NCBI RefSeq assembly: GCF_900302505.1
Contig: NZ_OMOJ01000004.1
Coordinates: 275,708 to 339,707, forward strand
Origin: Pseudoprimorskyibacter insulae
Lineage (GTDB): Bacteria; Pseudomonadota; Alphaproteobacteria; Rhodobacterales; Rhodobacteraceae
Reading direction: 5' to 3'
DNA length: 64,000 nucleotides
In this document: piece after piece, positions 1 to 7,874 of the stretch
Layout of the letters: every line of letters begins with the position of its first letter
Position numbering within the stretch: position 1 is the stretch's first letter
Notes under the pieces: model-generated
Told to the model about the DNA's origin: nothing
Databases searched by the model: none
What the model saw: only the letters and a program-made list of their open reading frames with translations
Made by a program: the position numbers and the translations under genes

Positions 1-98
1 TGTTTCCAAAGTGTAAACGATCACAAACAGATCGTGCAAAAATTATGGCAAAAGCGTATGGTTCATCTATTGATTAGATCCAAGGCATTGGGGGGCAG

Positions 99-734
99 AT
101 GACTGGTTACGAATATAAGGTGGTCCCCGCCCCATCCAAAGGGCAACGGGCCAAAGGTGTAAAAGGTGCTGAAAGCCGGTTCGCCTTTGCGTTGGAAAAC
201 CTCATGAACGACATGGCGCAAAAGGGCTGGGAATTTCAAAGATCTGAAACGCTTCCTTCGGAGGAACGCAGCGGTCTGACCTCGACCACGACAAACTGGC
301 GCAATGTGCTGGTGTTCCGCCGTCCGCGCCAAGCCGTCGAAGCCGCAGTCGATGCGCCGATGATGCTTGAGGCCCCCGCGCCCGAAGCGAAACCCGTTGC
401 TGCCGTGGCCGAGCCGGCCCAGCCCGCCGAAGCCGCCGCGCCCAATCCGGCCCCGAAACCTGCGCCCCGCCCCGCTGCAGCCACCGCCGCGTCGATGGTG
501 TTTGATCTGGCCGAAGGCGACGTTCAGGAACTTGATTCCCTTGGCCAAGTGGTGCGCAACCGCGCTGCCACCATTCGCGGTGCCGAGGGTAAGATCGAAG
601 ACGCCGAAGAACTGACCGTGGCGGATGATCTATCGGCCGACGAAGATCTGCTGGACGACATCGATCTGCTGGCCGAGGACGACGAACAGATCGACGCCCC
701 CGCCCATCAGCGCAGCGGCATGGCCGCCGAATAA
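99..734 (+). CDS. DUF4177 domain protein with Ala/Pro-rich and acidic tail
   Basis: A 211-residue protein of unknown function. Residues 1 to about 77 (from MTGYEYKVVPAP, with a KGWEF segment and the ending NVLVFRRP) look like the small DUF4177 fold, in which a short beta-rich domain senses or binds an unknown ligand. Residues about 80-140 are Ala/Pro-rich and probably a flexible linker. The C-terminal 70 residues are strongly acidic (many Asp and Glu). The start is the ATG at 99, just after a GGGGGG stretch that can serve as ribosome binding site. It converges with bolA, the two stop codons being one base apart. No signal peptide or membrane segment is visible. The DUF assignment is from recognition of the N-terminus; the role is not known. 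Confidence 0.75.
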   Translation: MTGYEYKVVPAPSKGQRAKGVKGAESRFAFALENLMNDMAQKGWEFQRSETLPSEERSGLTSTTTNWRNVLVFRRPRQAVEAAVDAPMMLEAPAPEAKPVAAVAEPAQPAEAAAPNPAPKPAPRPAAATAASMVFDLAEGDVQELDSLGQVVRNRAATIRGAEGKIEDAEELTVADDLSADEDLLDDIDLLAEDDEQIDAPAHQRSGMAAE

Positions 735-735
735 A

Positions 736-993
736 TCAGACGTCCAGATCCAGCGATAGCGCGTGGATCTGGCCCATCAGTTCGGCCCCGATCGCACCAT
801 GAACCGCCCGGTGCCGCGCAATCCGCGACTTACCCGCCATCGCATCTGACCGCATGGTCACGTGAAAATGGCTTTCGCCGCCTTCCTGATATCCCGCGTG
901 ACCGCGATGCCGTTCGCTGTCATCGCGCACATCCAGCGTCGACGGCGCGAAGGCTTGTTGCAAACGTTGTTGAATTTCTTCCGCTCGGGTCAT
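736..993 (-). CDS. bolA: BolA family protein
   Basis: An 85-residue protein with the BolA fold: helix MTRAEEIQQRLQQAF, then the conserved SHFHV strand motif, an R-IARHRAV helix and a C-terminal LMGQIHALSLDL helix. Length fits the family (80-105). BolA proteins pair with monothiol glutaredoxins and handle [2Fe-2S] clusters, and some act as transcription factors for envelope and stress genes. The conserved His residues in SHFHV and RHRAV are the usual cluster-ligand candidates. It is encoded head to head with the J-domain gene at 1068, with about 75 bases between starts, an arrangement I recall as common in Rhodobacterales. No glutaredoxin gene lies in the window. Confidence 0.9.
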   Translation of the reverse strand: MTRAEEIQQRLQQAFAPSTLDVRDDSERHRGHAGYQEGGESHFHVTMRSDAMAGKSRIARHRAVHGAIGAELMGQIHALSLDLDV

Positions 994-1067
994 TTTTTCG
1001 GGCCTCGCCTCTACACTCTTCCGTCAGAATGTCTAAACTCTGGCGTCCGAGTCGAAAAGGTGTTCCC

Positions 1068-1700
1068 ATGAGCAGACCAGACCCCTTCGGTTTTGATATG
1101 TCCGTTAGTTCGGCCAAGAAAAAGAAACCACGCGGCCGGCGCGGCATGACCGGCGAATCTGAAACATCCACGCGGCTGTGCGAACATGACGGCTGCGAGG
1201 CCGCAGGCAAGTACCGTGCGCCCAAAGCCCCCGACGTGTTGGACGACTTCTATTGGTTCTGTAAGGACCACGTCCGCGAATATAACGCCAAATGGAGCTT
1301 CTTCGACGGCAAGACCGAAGCCGAGATGAACGCCCAACATTCCAAAGATAAGGTGTGGGAACGCGAAACCAAAAGTTTCCGCGACCCCGAAGCCCGCGCC
1401 TGGGCCCGTTTGGGCATCGAAGACCCGCATCAGGTTCTGGGCGACAATGCCACGCGCAATCCGGGCAAAAACGCCTCGACCGCAGGCCATACGCGCCGCC
1501 TGCCCCCGACCGAACGTCAGGCGATTGATATCCTTGACGCCAAGGACAGCTGGTCCAAGGCCGAGGTGCGCAAGGCCTATAAGGCCCTGATCAAGGTGCT
1601 GCACCCTGATATGAACGGCGGCGACCGGTCTCAGGAAGAACAGTTGCAGCAGGTTGTTTGGGCCTGGGATCAGATCAAGGATAGCCGCAACTTCAAGTGA
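1068..1700 (+). CDS. J-domain (DnaJ-like) protein
   Basis: A 210-residue cytoplasmic protein whose C-terminal part (about residues 145-205) is a J domain, with the diagnostic HPD motif at residues 179-181. J domains stimulate the ATPase of DnaK-type Hsp70s. There is no Gly/Phe region, no zinc-finger domain and no substrate-binding domain of a full DnaJ. The N-terminal half instead has a Lys/Arg-rich stretch (residues 10-25) and a conserved block with [12 protein letters not shown] and [10 protein letters not shown]. Its Cys and His could bind a metal. The ATG at 1068 is chosen because AAAAGG precedes it; an in-frame ATG at 1029 has no visible ribosome binding site. A strong intrinsic terminator follows. 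Confidence 0.85.
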   Translation: MSRPDPFGFDMSVSSAKKKKPRGRRGMTGESETSTRLCEHDGCEAAGKYRAPKAPDVLDDFYWFCKDHVREYNAKWSFFDGKTEAEMNAQHSKDKVWERETKSFRDPEARAWARLGIEDPHQVLGDNATRNPGKNASTAGHTRRLPPTERQAIDILDAKDSWSKAEVRKAYKALIKVLHPDMNGGDRSQEEQLQQVVWAWDQIKDSRNFK

Positions 1701-1742
1701 TCGGCGCATCCAAGGCGGTCACGCCTCCGCACGCAACCCATT

Positions 1743-1784
1743 GGCCCGGCCTGCTGTTTTCACAGGCCGGGCCTTTCGTTTTCC
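1743..1784 (+). terminator. Intrinsic terminator of the J-domain gene
   Basis: An 11-base-pair perfect GC stem: GGCCCGGCCTG at 1743-1753 pairs with CAGGCCGGGCC at 1763-1773 around a 9-base loop, followed by TTTCGTTTT. It lies about 40 bases after the J-domain stop codon and before cobS, so cobS probably has its own promoter between here and 1906. Confidence 0.85.
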
Positions 1785-1905
1785 ACGCCCCTTTGTGCCG
1801 CTTGCGCGCCAAAGGGCGGAATTCCCCCCGGATCCTCTTGCCCTTGCCCGCAATATCAGGCACCACAGGCCGAATATTGGAAGCTGCCAAAGAAGGACGC
1901 GCGAC

Positions 1906-2892
1906 ATGGCCGTTGCATCGCTCGACACCAATGCAAAACCGACTGAGGAAATCTCTGTTCGTGAAGTCTTTGGCATTGACTCCGATATGATCGTGCATGG
2001 CTTCCCGGATGCGACAGATCGCGTGCCGGATCTGGACTCGACCTATAAGTTCGATCCCGATACGACGCTGGCCATTCTGGCGGGCTTCCGCAACAACCGC
2101 CGCGTGATGATCCAAGGTTATCACGGCACCGGCAAATCGACCCACATCGAACAGGTGGCCGCGCGCCTGAACTGGCCGTCGGTTCGTGTGAACCTTGACA
2201 GCCACATCAGCCGGATCGACCTGATCGGTAAGGATGCGATCAAGCTGATCGACGGCAAGCAAGTCACCCAGTTCCAAGAAGGCATCCTGCCTTGGGCGCT
2301 GCGCAACCCCTGCGCCATCGTGTTCGACGAATACGATGCAGGCCGCGCGGACGTGATGTTCGTGATCCAGCGCGTGCTGGAAACCGATGGCAAGCTGACG
2401 CTGCTTGACCAGAACACCGTTATCACCCCGCACAAATATTTCCGTATCTTCGCGACCGCCAACACCGTCGGCCTTGGCGATACGACCGGGCTCTATCACG
2501 GCACCCAGCAGATCAACCAAGGCCAGATGGACCGTTGGTCGCTGGTGGCCACGTTGAACTATCTGTCGATCGACGCCGAAACGAACATCGTTCTGTCGAA
2601 GGCCCCGCATTACAACAATGACAAGGGCCGCAAGACGATCCGCCAGATGGTGACCGTCGCCGACTTCACCCGCCGTGCCTTCATGAATGGCGAGTTGTCG
2701 ACCGTGATGTCACCCCGGACCGTCATCGCATGGGCGCAGAACGCGGAAATCTTCCGCAATGTCGGCTATGCCTTCCGCCTGTCCTTCCTGAACAAGTGTG
2801 ATGAGCTGGAGCGCCAGACCGTGGCCGAGTTCTATCAGCGCTGCTTTGACGAAGAACTGCCCGAAAGCGCGGCCAGCGTTTCGCTGGACTGA
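1906..2892 (+). CDS. cobS: Cobaltochelatase AAA+ subunit CobS
   Basis: A 328-residue MoxR-type AAA+ ATPase, the motor subunit of the aerobic CobN-CobS-CobT chelatase that inserts cobalt into hydrogenobyrinate a,c-diamide in B12 synthesis. Visible motifs are Walker [10 protein letters not shown] at residues 71-79, Walker B AIVFDEYD, a sensor region RIFATANT and the arginine-rich lid [11 protein letters not shown]. Length fits CobS (about 325-335). The ATG at 1906 follows AAGGA; a longer in-frame opening from 1654 runs through the preceding terminator and is not the start. cobT, its partner, follows after an unrelated small exported gene. cobN is not in the window. CobS is oligomeric and docks the vWA domain of CobT. 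Confidence 0.95.
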   Translation: MAVASLDTNAKPTEEISVREVFGIDSDMIVHGFPDATDRVPDLDSTYKFDPDTTLAILAGFRNNRRVMIQGYHGTGKSTHIEQVAARLNWPSVRVNLDSHISRIDLIGKDAIKLIDGKQVTQFQEGILPWALRNPCAIVFDEYDAGRADVMFVIQRVLETDGKLTLLDQNTVITPHKYFRIFATANTVGLGDTTGLYHGTQQINQGQMDRWSLVATLNYLSIDAETNIVLSKAPHYNNDKGRKTIRQMVTVADFTRRAFMNGELSTVMSPRTVIAWAQNAEIFRNVGYAFRLSFLNKCDELERQTVAEFYQRCFDEELPESAASVSLD

Positions 2893-2915
2893 TCTGCCAA
2901 ACATCAGAGGTTTCA

Positions 2916-2950
2916 AGGGCTGGCGCCATGCGCTGGCCCTTTTGCTTTGC
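2916..2950 (+). terminator. Intrinsic terminator after cobS
   Basis: An 11-base-pair stem (AGGGCTGGCGC at 2916-2926 with GCGCTGGCCCT at 2930-2940, two wobble pairs) with a 3-base loop, followed by TTTTGCTTTG. It ends the cobS transcript, so cobT is probably transcribed separately. Confidence 0.75.
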
Positions 2951-3073
2951 AGCCAACCGATTGCGGCTTTTTCCGGGCATATACGCCAAACCTAGCCTTT
3001 TGGGCCGGGAAAATTGATCTTTTGGTCAAACATCAAGGCATTCGCGCTTGGATTGAAAACGGCGCATAACCCC

Positions 3074-3175
3074 ATGATCCCGCAAGATTGCCGCATTTGC
3101 ACCAAGTCTCGCTGCAAACGCATTCTGTTTCAGGAATGCAACAACGACACCGAGATTTTCATCTCACCCAATTGA
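3074..3175 (+). CDS. Possible 33-residue cysteine-rich small ORF
   Basis: The only candidate gene in the 314-base stretch between cobS and the exported protein gene (2893-3206). ATG at 3074 opens 33 codons to TGA at 3173. The peptide has four Cys (DCRICTKSRC followed by an EC seven residues on), a spacing that could bind a metal. No convincing ribosome binding site precedes it and I recognise no family. It may be chance; conservation in related genomes would decide. Apart from the terminator at 2916 nothing else was seen in this stretch. Confidence 0.25.
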   Translation: MIPQDCRICTKSRCKRILFQECNNDTEIFISPN

Positions 3176-3206
3176 TGACCGCTTTTTACAGCTTAATGTT
3201 TAAGTC

Positions 3207-3614
3207 ATGGGCAGTTTGCGAACATATCTAGGTGGATCTGTCATGGCTGTGGTCATGTTAATGAGTACGCCTGCTGCATCGGGCAGTTTGTCCGGGCAGG
3301 TCCGCATGTTCGCAACCTGTACCGGGCGCCTCTCAGCACTCATGGAACATCAATGGATGTTCGACGGCGCGGCCTCGGAAGCCACCGAGGCCCGCCGGGC
3401 TGGGTTCCTCGATATCCTCGATGCTGTGCGCGATCAGGCCGAGGCTGAGGGCATCAATGGCTCGACCCTGCTAAGCTGGCGCATTGACGCGAAAATGGCG
3501 CAGGCCGAACTGCTGCAACGGGCGACCTTTGCCCGCACCCCGCGCGAAAAACGCATGGCCGAGGTCACCTCGCAACAGTTGCTGACGCAATGCGCCAGCC
3601 TGTTGGTTGGTTAG
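3207..3614 (+). CDS. Small exported protein of unknown function
   Basis: A 135-residue protein I do not recognise by family. It starts with a typical Sec signal peptide: positive start (MGSLRTY), hydrophobic core (about residues 9-20) and a probable cleavage site after PAASG or ASA-like residues near 23-26. The mature part is about 110 residues and mostly helical by composition, with two cysteines (in FATCTGRLSAL and LTQCASLL) that could form one disulfide in the periplasm. An internal ATG at 3243 would shorten the signal peptide. It sits between cobS and cobT on the same strand, but a terminator upstream and 70 bases downstream make co-function with the chelatase uncertain. Confidence 0.7.
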   Translation: MGSLRTYLGGSVMAVVMLMSTPAASGSLSGQVRMFATCTGRLSALMEHQWMFDGAASEATEARRAGFLDILDAVRDQAEAEGINGSTLLSWRIDAKMAQAELLQRATFARTPREKRMAEVTSQQLLTQCASLLVG

Positions 3615-3684
3615 ACCCGATCCGCACCGCCCACCCTAAGAATTACCCTTGCCAATTCCCGGACAACGGTCGAAAACCGTTCCC

Positions 3685-5565
3685 ATGGCACAGAAGTCAG
3701 ACAACCCCGCAGATCCGTTCAAAAAGGCGTTGGCCGAAGCGACCAAGGTCATGGCGGATGACCCAGAACTGAAAGTCAGCTACACGGTCGATCCTTCGGG
3801 CGTGTCCGGCGACGCCATGCGCTTGCCTCAGGTCAGCCGCCGCATGACACGGGATGAAGTCCTTCTGGCGCGCGGCACCGCCGATGCTTTGGCGCTGAAA
3901 CGGCGCTATCACAATGGGGCCACCCATGCCCGCTATGCGCCTCCGGGCGATATGGCGCGCGAAATTTACGAAGCGATGGAAACCGCCCGCTGTGAAGCCA
4001 TGGGCGCGCGCGACATGCCCGGCACCGCGGGCAACATCGACGCCAAGATCGCCAGCGAAGCGCTTCGGCGCGGGTATGCGCAGGTCAAAGACACATCTGA
4101 TGCGCCTCTGGCCGAGGCCGCGGGCTATCTGGTCCGGCATCTGGCAACGGGCCGCACCCTTCCAAATGGTGCCCAGAACGTCATGGACATCTGGCGCCCG
4201 TTCATCGAACAGCAGGTCGGCACCTCGCTTGAGACGCTGAATGAACGGCTGGCCGATCAGGCCGATTTTGCCCGTTTTGCCCGTCAGGTCATCAGCGAAC
4301 TGGGCTATGGTGATCAGCTGGGCGATGACCCGGATGATATCGAAGACGAGGCCGAAGAACAGGCCGAGGATTCACAGGACGATCAGCAAGACCCGGATTC
4401 GACCGGTCAGGACGACAACTCCGAAGACGAAGAAACCGAGGCCAGCCCCGAGCGCAGCCAGGACGAAACGCAGGATTCCAGTTCGGCTCAGGTGTCGATG
4501 GACGAATCCGCCGAGGATGAGCTGAGCGACGAGGCCGAAATGCCCGAGGGCGAGGCCCCGCTAGAGCCGCCGCCCCCTGCCCCGGTGTCCGAAGCGGACC
4601 CGGATTACAAAGTCTATAAATCGGATTTCGACGAAGAAATCCTTGCCGAAGATCTGGCCGAGCCGATCGAGCTGGAACGCTTGCGCGCCTATCTGGACCA
4701 ACAGTTGGAGCCGCTGAAAGGCGCGGTCAGCCGTCTGGCCAATAAGCTGCAACGCCGCCTTCAGGCCCAGCAGAACCGCAGCTGGGAATTCGATCTGGAG
4801 GAAGGCATTCTGGACGCAGGCCGCTTGGCCCGTGTGGTCGCCAACCCGACCACGCCGCTTAGCTTCAAGATCGAGAAAGACACCGAATTCCGCGACACCG
4901 TTGTGACGCTGCTGCTCGACAACTCGGGCTCAATGCGCGGGCGGCCGATTTCGATTGCCGCGATCTGCGCCGATGTTCTGGCCCGCACGCTGGAACGCTG
5001 CAACGTCAAGGTCGAGATCCTGGGCTTTACCACCCGTGCGTGGAAAGGCGGCCAATCGCGTGAGACTTGGCTGAACGATGGCCGCGAACAGCAGCCCGGA
5101 CGCCTGAATGATCTGCGCCATATCATCTATAAGGGGGCCGATGCGCCTTGGCGCCGCACCCGCGCCAACCTTGGCCTGATGATGAAAGAGGGACTGCTGA
5201 AGGAAAACATCGACGGGGAGGCGCTGGAATGGGCGCACCGCCGGATGGTCGGCCGGCCTGAGGCGCGGAAGATCTTGATGGTGATTTCCGACGGCGCTCC
5301 GGTGGACGATTCCACCCTGAGCGTGAATCCGGCCAATTTCCTTGAAAAGCACCTGCGCGATGTGATCGCCATGGTGGAAAAGCGCAGGCAGGTGGAATTG
5401 CTGGCCATCGGCATTGGCCACGACGTGACCCGCTATTACGACCGCGCGGTGACCATCACCGATGTCGAACAGCTGGCTGGCGCAATGACCGAGCAATTGG
5501 CATCGCTGTTTGACAGCGACCCACGGGCACGCGCCCGTGTCATGGGGATCAAGCGGGCGTCATGA
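3685..5565 (+). CDS. cobT: Cobaltochelatase vWA subunit CobT
   Basis: A 626-residue cytoplasmic protein, the integrin-like partner of CobS in the aerobic cobaltochelatase. The N-terminal 200 residues are the CobT-specific domain. Residues about 205-310 are extremely acidic (Asp/Glu/Gln/Ser-rich linker). From about 405 a von Willebrand A domain follows, with the metal-ion MIDAS motif DNSGSMRG starting at Asp412 and a later [13 protein letters not shown] strand completing the site. Length is that of CobT (about 600-640). The ATG at 3685 is preferred over the upstream TTG at 3649 because the protein then begins [15 protein letters not shown] as in relatives. Its stop codon lies in a perfect 20-base palindrome. 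Confidence 0.95.
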   Translation: MAQKSDNPADPFKKALAEATKVMADDPELKVSYTVDPSGVSGDAMRLPQVSRRMTRDEVLLARGTADALALKRRYHNGATHARYAPPGDMAREIYEAMETARCEAMGARDMPGTAGNIDAKIASEALRRGYAQVKDTSDAPLAEAAGYLVRHLATGRTLPNGAQNVMDIWRPFIEQQVGTSLETLNERLADQADFARFARQVISELGYGDQLGDDPDDIEDEAEEQAEDSQDDQQDPDSTGQDDNSEDEETEASPERSQDETQDSSSAQVSMDESAEDELSDEAEMPEGEAPLEPPPPAPVSEADPDYKVYKSDFDEEILAEDLAEPIELERLRAYLDQQLEPLKGAVSRLANKLQRRLQAQQNRSWEFDLEEGILDAGRLARVVANPTTPLSFKIEKDTEFRDTVVTLLLDNSGSMRGRPISIAAICADVLARTLERCNVKVEILGFTTRAWKGGQSRETWLNDGREQQPGRLNDLRHIIYKGADAPWRRTRANLGLMMKEGLLKENIDGEALEWAHRRMVGRPEARKILMVISDGAPVDDSTLSVNPANFLEKHLRDVIAMVEKRRQVELLAIGIGHDVTRYYDRAVTITDVEQLAGAMTEQLASLFDSDPRARARVMGIKRAS

Positions 5566-5592
5566 CGCCCGCCGGGGGCTGTCTGCCCCCGG
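5553..5592. repeat. Double hairpin, GC-rich intergenic repeat after cobT
   Basis: Two adjoining hairpins. GCGGGCGTCA at 5553-5562 pairs perfectly with TGACGCCCGC at 5563-5572; the cobT TGA stop lies inside. CCGGGGGC at 5572-5579 pairs with GCCCCCGG at 5585-5592, followed by ACCCCCGAGGAATATTT. From memory, the second hairpin plus ACCCCCGAGG-ATATTT is a recurrent intergenic element in Rhodobacterales genomes, functioning probably as a bidirectional terminator or REP-like repeat. Only one copy is in the window. Confidence 0.6.
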
Positions 5593-5692
5593 ACCCCCGA
5601 GGAATATTTCCAGTCAGAAAATACATGCAGCGTGCTTGCATCCGCAGCGGCGTTCGGGTTGTCTCGGGCGGGCTGACAAGGGGAGCCGCGAC

Positions 5693-7471
5693 ATGTTTCA
5701 AACCTACGATGATATTGCATCGCCGGACACGGGCCCGGCGCGGCTGGCCGCGCTGCGTGCGCAGATGGCCGAGCGCGGGCTGGACGGGTTTTTGGTGCCG
5801 CGCGCCGATGCGCATCAGGGCGAATATGTAGCGCCCCATGATGATAGGCTGGCTTGGCTGACCGGATTTACCGGGTCGGCGGGGATTTGCGCGGCGTTGA
5901 TGGACAAGGCCGGGGTCTTTGTCGATGGGCGCTACCGCGTTCAGGTGCGCGCGCAGGTGGCGGATGTGTTCACCCCTGTGGCCTGGCCCGAGGTTGAGGT
6001 CGCGGAGTGGCTGAACTCTGAGGCACCAAAGGGGGCAAAAATCGGCATTGACCCGTGGCTGCACCGGCTGGCCGAGGTGCGTATGTTGGAAGAGACTCTG
6101 ACAGGCGCCGAACTGGTGCGCTGCGCGAACCTTGTCGATGCGGTTTGGGACGATCAGCCCGCGCCGCCCATGGGCACGGTGTTTGAACAGCCGGTGTCCT
6201 TGGCCGGTGAGACGCGGGAAGACAAGATCGCGCGTTTGGCGGCCGGGCTTGGCAAGGCGGCTTGTGCGATCATCACCTTGCCGGATTCCATCGCCTGGCT
6301 GCTGAATATCCGCGGCAGCGACATCCCGCGCAACCCCGTGCCGCATGGGTTTGCCGTGCTGCATGCCGATGCGCGTGTGACCTTGTTCATTGCGCCGGGC
6401 AAGACCGAAGGTTTGGACCTTGGGGCCTGTGTAACAGAGCGTCCGGTTGATGCGTTCCTGGAAGCCTTGGCCGAATTGGACGGGCCGGTGATGGTGGATC
6501 CGGCCTCGGTTCCGCTGATCGTGGTGGACCGGTTGCAAGAGGCCGGGCGCCAGGTTGTCGAGGGGCAAGACCCCTGCCTGCTCCCCAAGGCGCGCAAGAA
6601 CGCGGTTGAGATTGAGGGCAGCCGTCAGGCGCATCTGCGCGATGCCGCCGCCATGGCGCGATTCCTGTGCTGGCTGGATGCGCAGCCCCCCGGCACGCTG
6701 ACGGAAATTGACGTGGCTATGGCGCTGGAGGCCGAGCGGCGCAACACCAATGCCCTGCGCGACATCAGCTTTGAGACGATCAGCGGCGCGGGCGCGCACG
6801 GGGCCATCGTGCATTACCGCGTGACCAACAGCACCAACGCCCCAGTTCTGGAGGGGCAACTGTTGCTGGTCGATAGCGGCGGGCAATATGTCGATGGCAC
6901 CACCGACATCACCCGCACCATGGCCATCGGCACCCCCGGCGAGGAAGAGCGGCAGAACTTCACCCGCGTGTTGCAAGGGATGATCGCCATTTCGCGGCTG
7001 CGCTTTCCCAAGGGGCTGGCGGGGCGCGATATTGACGCGCTGGCGCGGGCGCGCCTGTGGGAGGCAGGGCTGGATTACGCCCATGGCACGGGCCACGGGG
7101 TTGGGGCCTATCTGTCGGTGCATGAAGGGCCGCAGCGGTTGGCGCGGTCGGGAACTGTGCCGTTTGAACCGGGGATGATTCTGTCGAATGAGCCGGGATT
7201 TTACCGCGAAGGGGCCTATGGGATTCGGATCGAAAACCTGATCGTGGTTCAGAAAGCACTTGATTTGCCGGGGCAGACCGTTCAGGACATGCTGTGCTTT
7301 GAGACGCTGACATGGGTGCCGATTGATCGACGGTTGATCGACGTCACCATGCTTACCAATGCCGAACGCGATTGGCTGAATGCCTACCACCAAGAAGTGG
7401 AGAGCCGCGTTCTGCCACTGCTAGACGGGCCTGCGGCGGAATGGCTCGTATCTGCCTGTCAGCCATTGTGA
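5693..7471 (+). CDS. M24 family aminopeptidase P (Xaa-Pro aminopeptidase)
   Basis: A 592-residue metallopeptidase that removes N-terminal residues preceding proline, probably cytoplasmic. It has the long, three-domain architecture of eukaryotic-type aminopeptidase P: two creatinase-like N-terminal domains (about residues 10-310) and a pita-bread catalytic domain (about 320-530), then a C-terminal extension. The five metal ligands are all visible: Asp394 and Asp405 (VDSGGQYVDGTTDIT), His468 (GTGHGVGAYL), Glu500 (SNEPGFY) and Glu514 (RIEN). The start ATG at 5693 follows AGGGGAG; the longer open frame from 5510 runs through the end of cobT. It is an ordinary housekeeping gene with no evident operon partner. 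Confidence 0.93.
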   Translation: MFQTYDDIASPDTGPARLAALRAQMAERGLDGFLVPRADAHQGEYVAPHDDRLAWLTGFTGSAGICAALMDKAGVFVDGRYRVQVRAQVADVFTPVAWPEVEVAEWLNSEAPKGAKIGIDPWLHRLAEVRMLEETLTGAELVRCANLVDAVWDDQPAPPMGTVFEQPVSLAGETREDKIARLAAGLGKAACAIITLPDSIAWLLNIRGSDIPRNPVPHGFAVLHADARVTLFIAPGKTEGLDLGACVTERPVDAFLEALAELDGPVMVDPASVPLIVVDRLQEAGRQVVEGQDPCLLPKARKNAVEIEGSRQAHLRDAAAMARFLCWLDAQPPGTLTEIDVAMALEAERRNTNALRDISFETISGAGAHGAIVHYRVTNSTNAPVLEGQLLLVDSGGQYVDGTTDITRTMAIGTPGEEERQNFTRVLQGMIAISRLRFPKGLAGRDIDALARARLWEAGLDYAHGTGHGVGAYLSVHEGPQRLARSGTVPFEPGMILSNEPGFYREGAYGIRIENLIVVQKALDLPGQTVQDMLCFETLTWVPIDRRLIDVTMLTNAERDWLNAYHQEVESRVLPLLDGPAAEWLVSACQPL

Positions 7472-7529
7472 CACGTTGCTGTTACCTAACGCGGGTCATA
7501 ACATCCGCCGAACGATCGGGAGTGAGACT

Positions 7530-7874
7530 TTGACGAAATTCATAACTATTCGGCCAGCCACAGGCACTTGGGTGGTGCGCGCAGGCGGCGCGGTTCTGTG
7601 TGAATCAAACGGCGCGATGGAACTGACCGAGGGCGATCTTGCGCCGGTGATCTATTTCCCGCGCGGCGATATTGCCATGGCGTTTCTGGACCCGACCGAT
7701 CAGAAGAACACCTCGGCTGAAAAGGGCGAAGCGTCGTATTTTTCGATCGTGACCAAGTCTGAAACGCTGAAAAACGCGGCCTGGACCTATGAAAGCCCGG
7801 TATCGGACCTAAGCGAAATCAAAGGTTATATCGCCTTCAACAAAACGCCCAAAGTGGCGGTCGAACAGCTGTAA
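7530..7874 (+). CDS. DUF427 family protein
   Basis: A protein of about 114 residues of the DUF427 family (beta-barrel-like, unknown ligand), recognised by the TGTWVVRAGGAVLCES opening, a VIYFPRGDIAM segment and the AWTYESPVSD motif near the end. Function is unknown. The frame is open from a TTG at 7476, but the TTG at 7530, with GGGAGTGAG shortly before it, gives MTKFITIRPATGTW, which fits the family start better; the start is therefore uncertain. It lies tail to tail with the CLC gene: stop codons abut. Confidence 0.75.
   Translation: MTKFITIRPATGTWVVRAGGAVLCESNGAMELTEGDLAPVIYFPRGDIAMAFLDPTDQKNTSAEKGEASYFSIVTKSETLKNAAWTYESPVSDLSEIKGYIAFNKTPKVAVEQL

Noticed and set aside
5549..7393. A 614-codon minus-strand frame opposite the aminopeptidase P gene
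   Set aside because: High-GC antisense shadow; the plus strand has all five metal ligands of M24 peptidases and a proper ribosome binding site.
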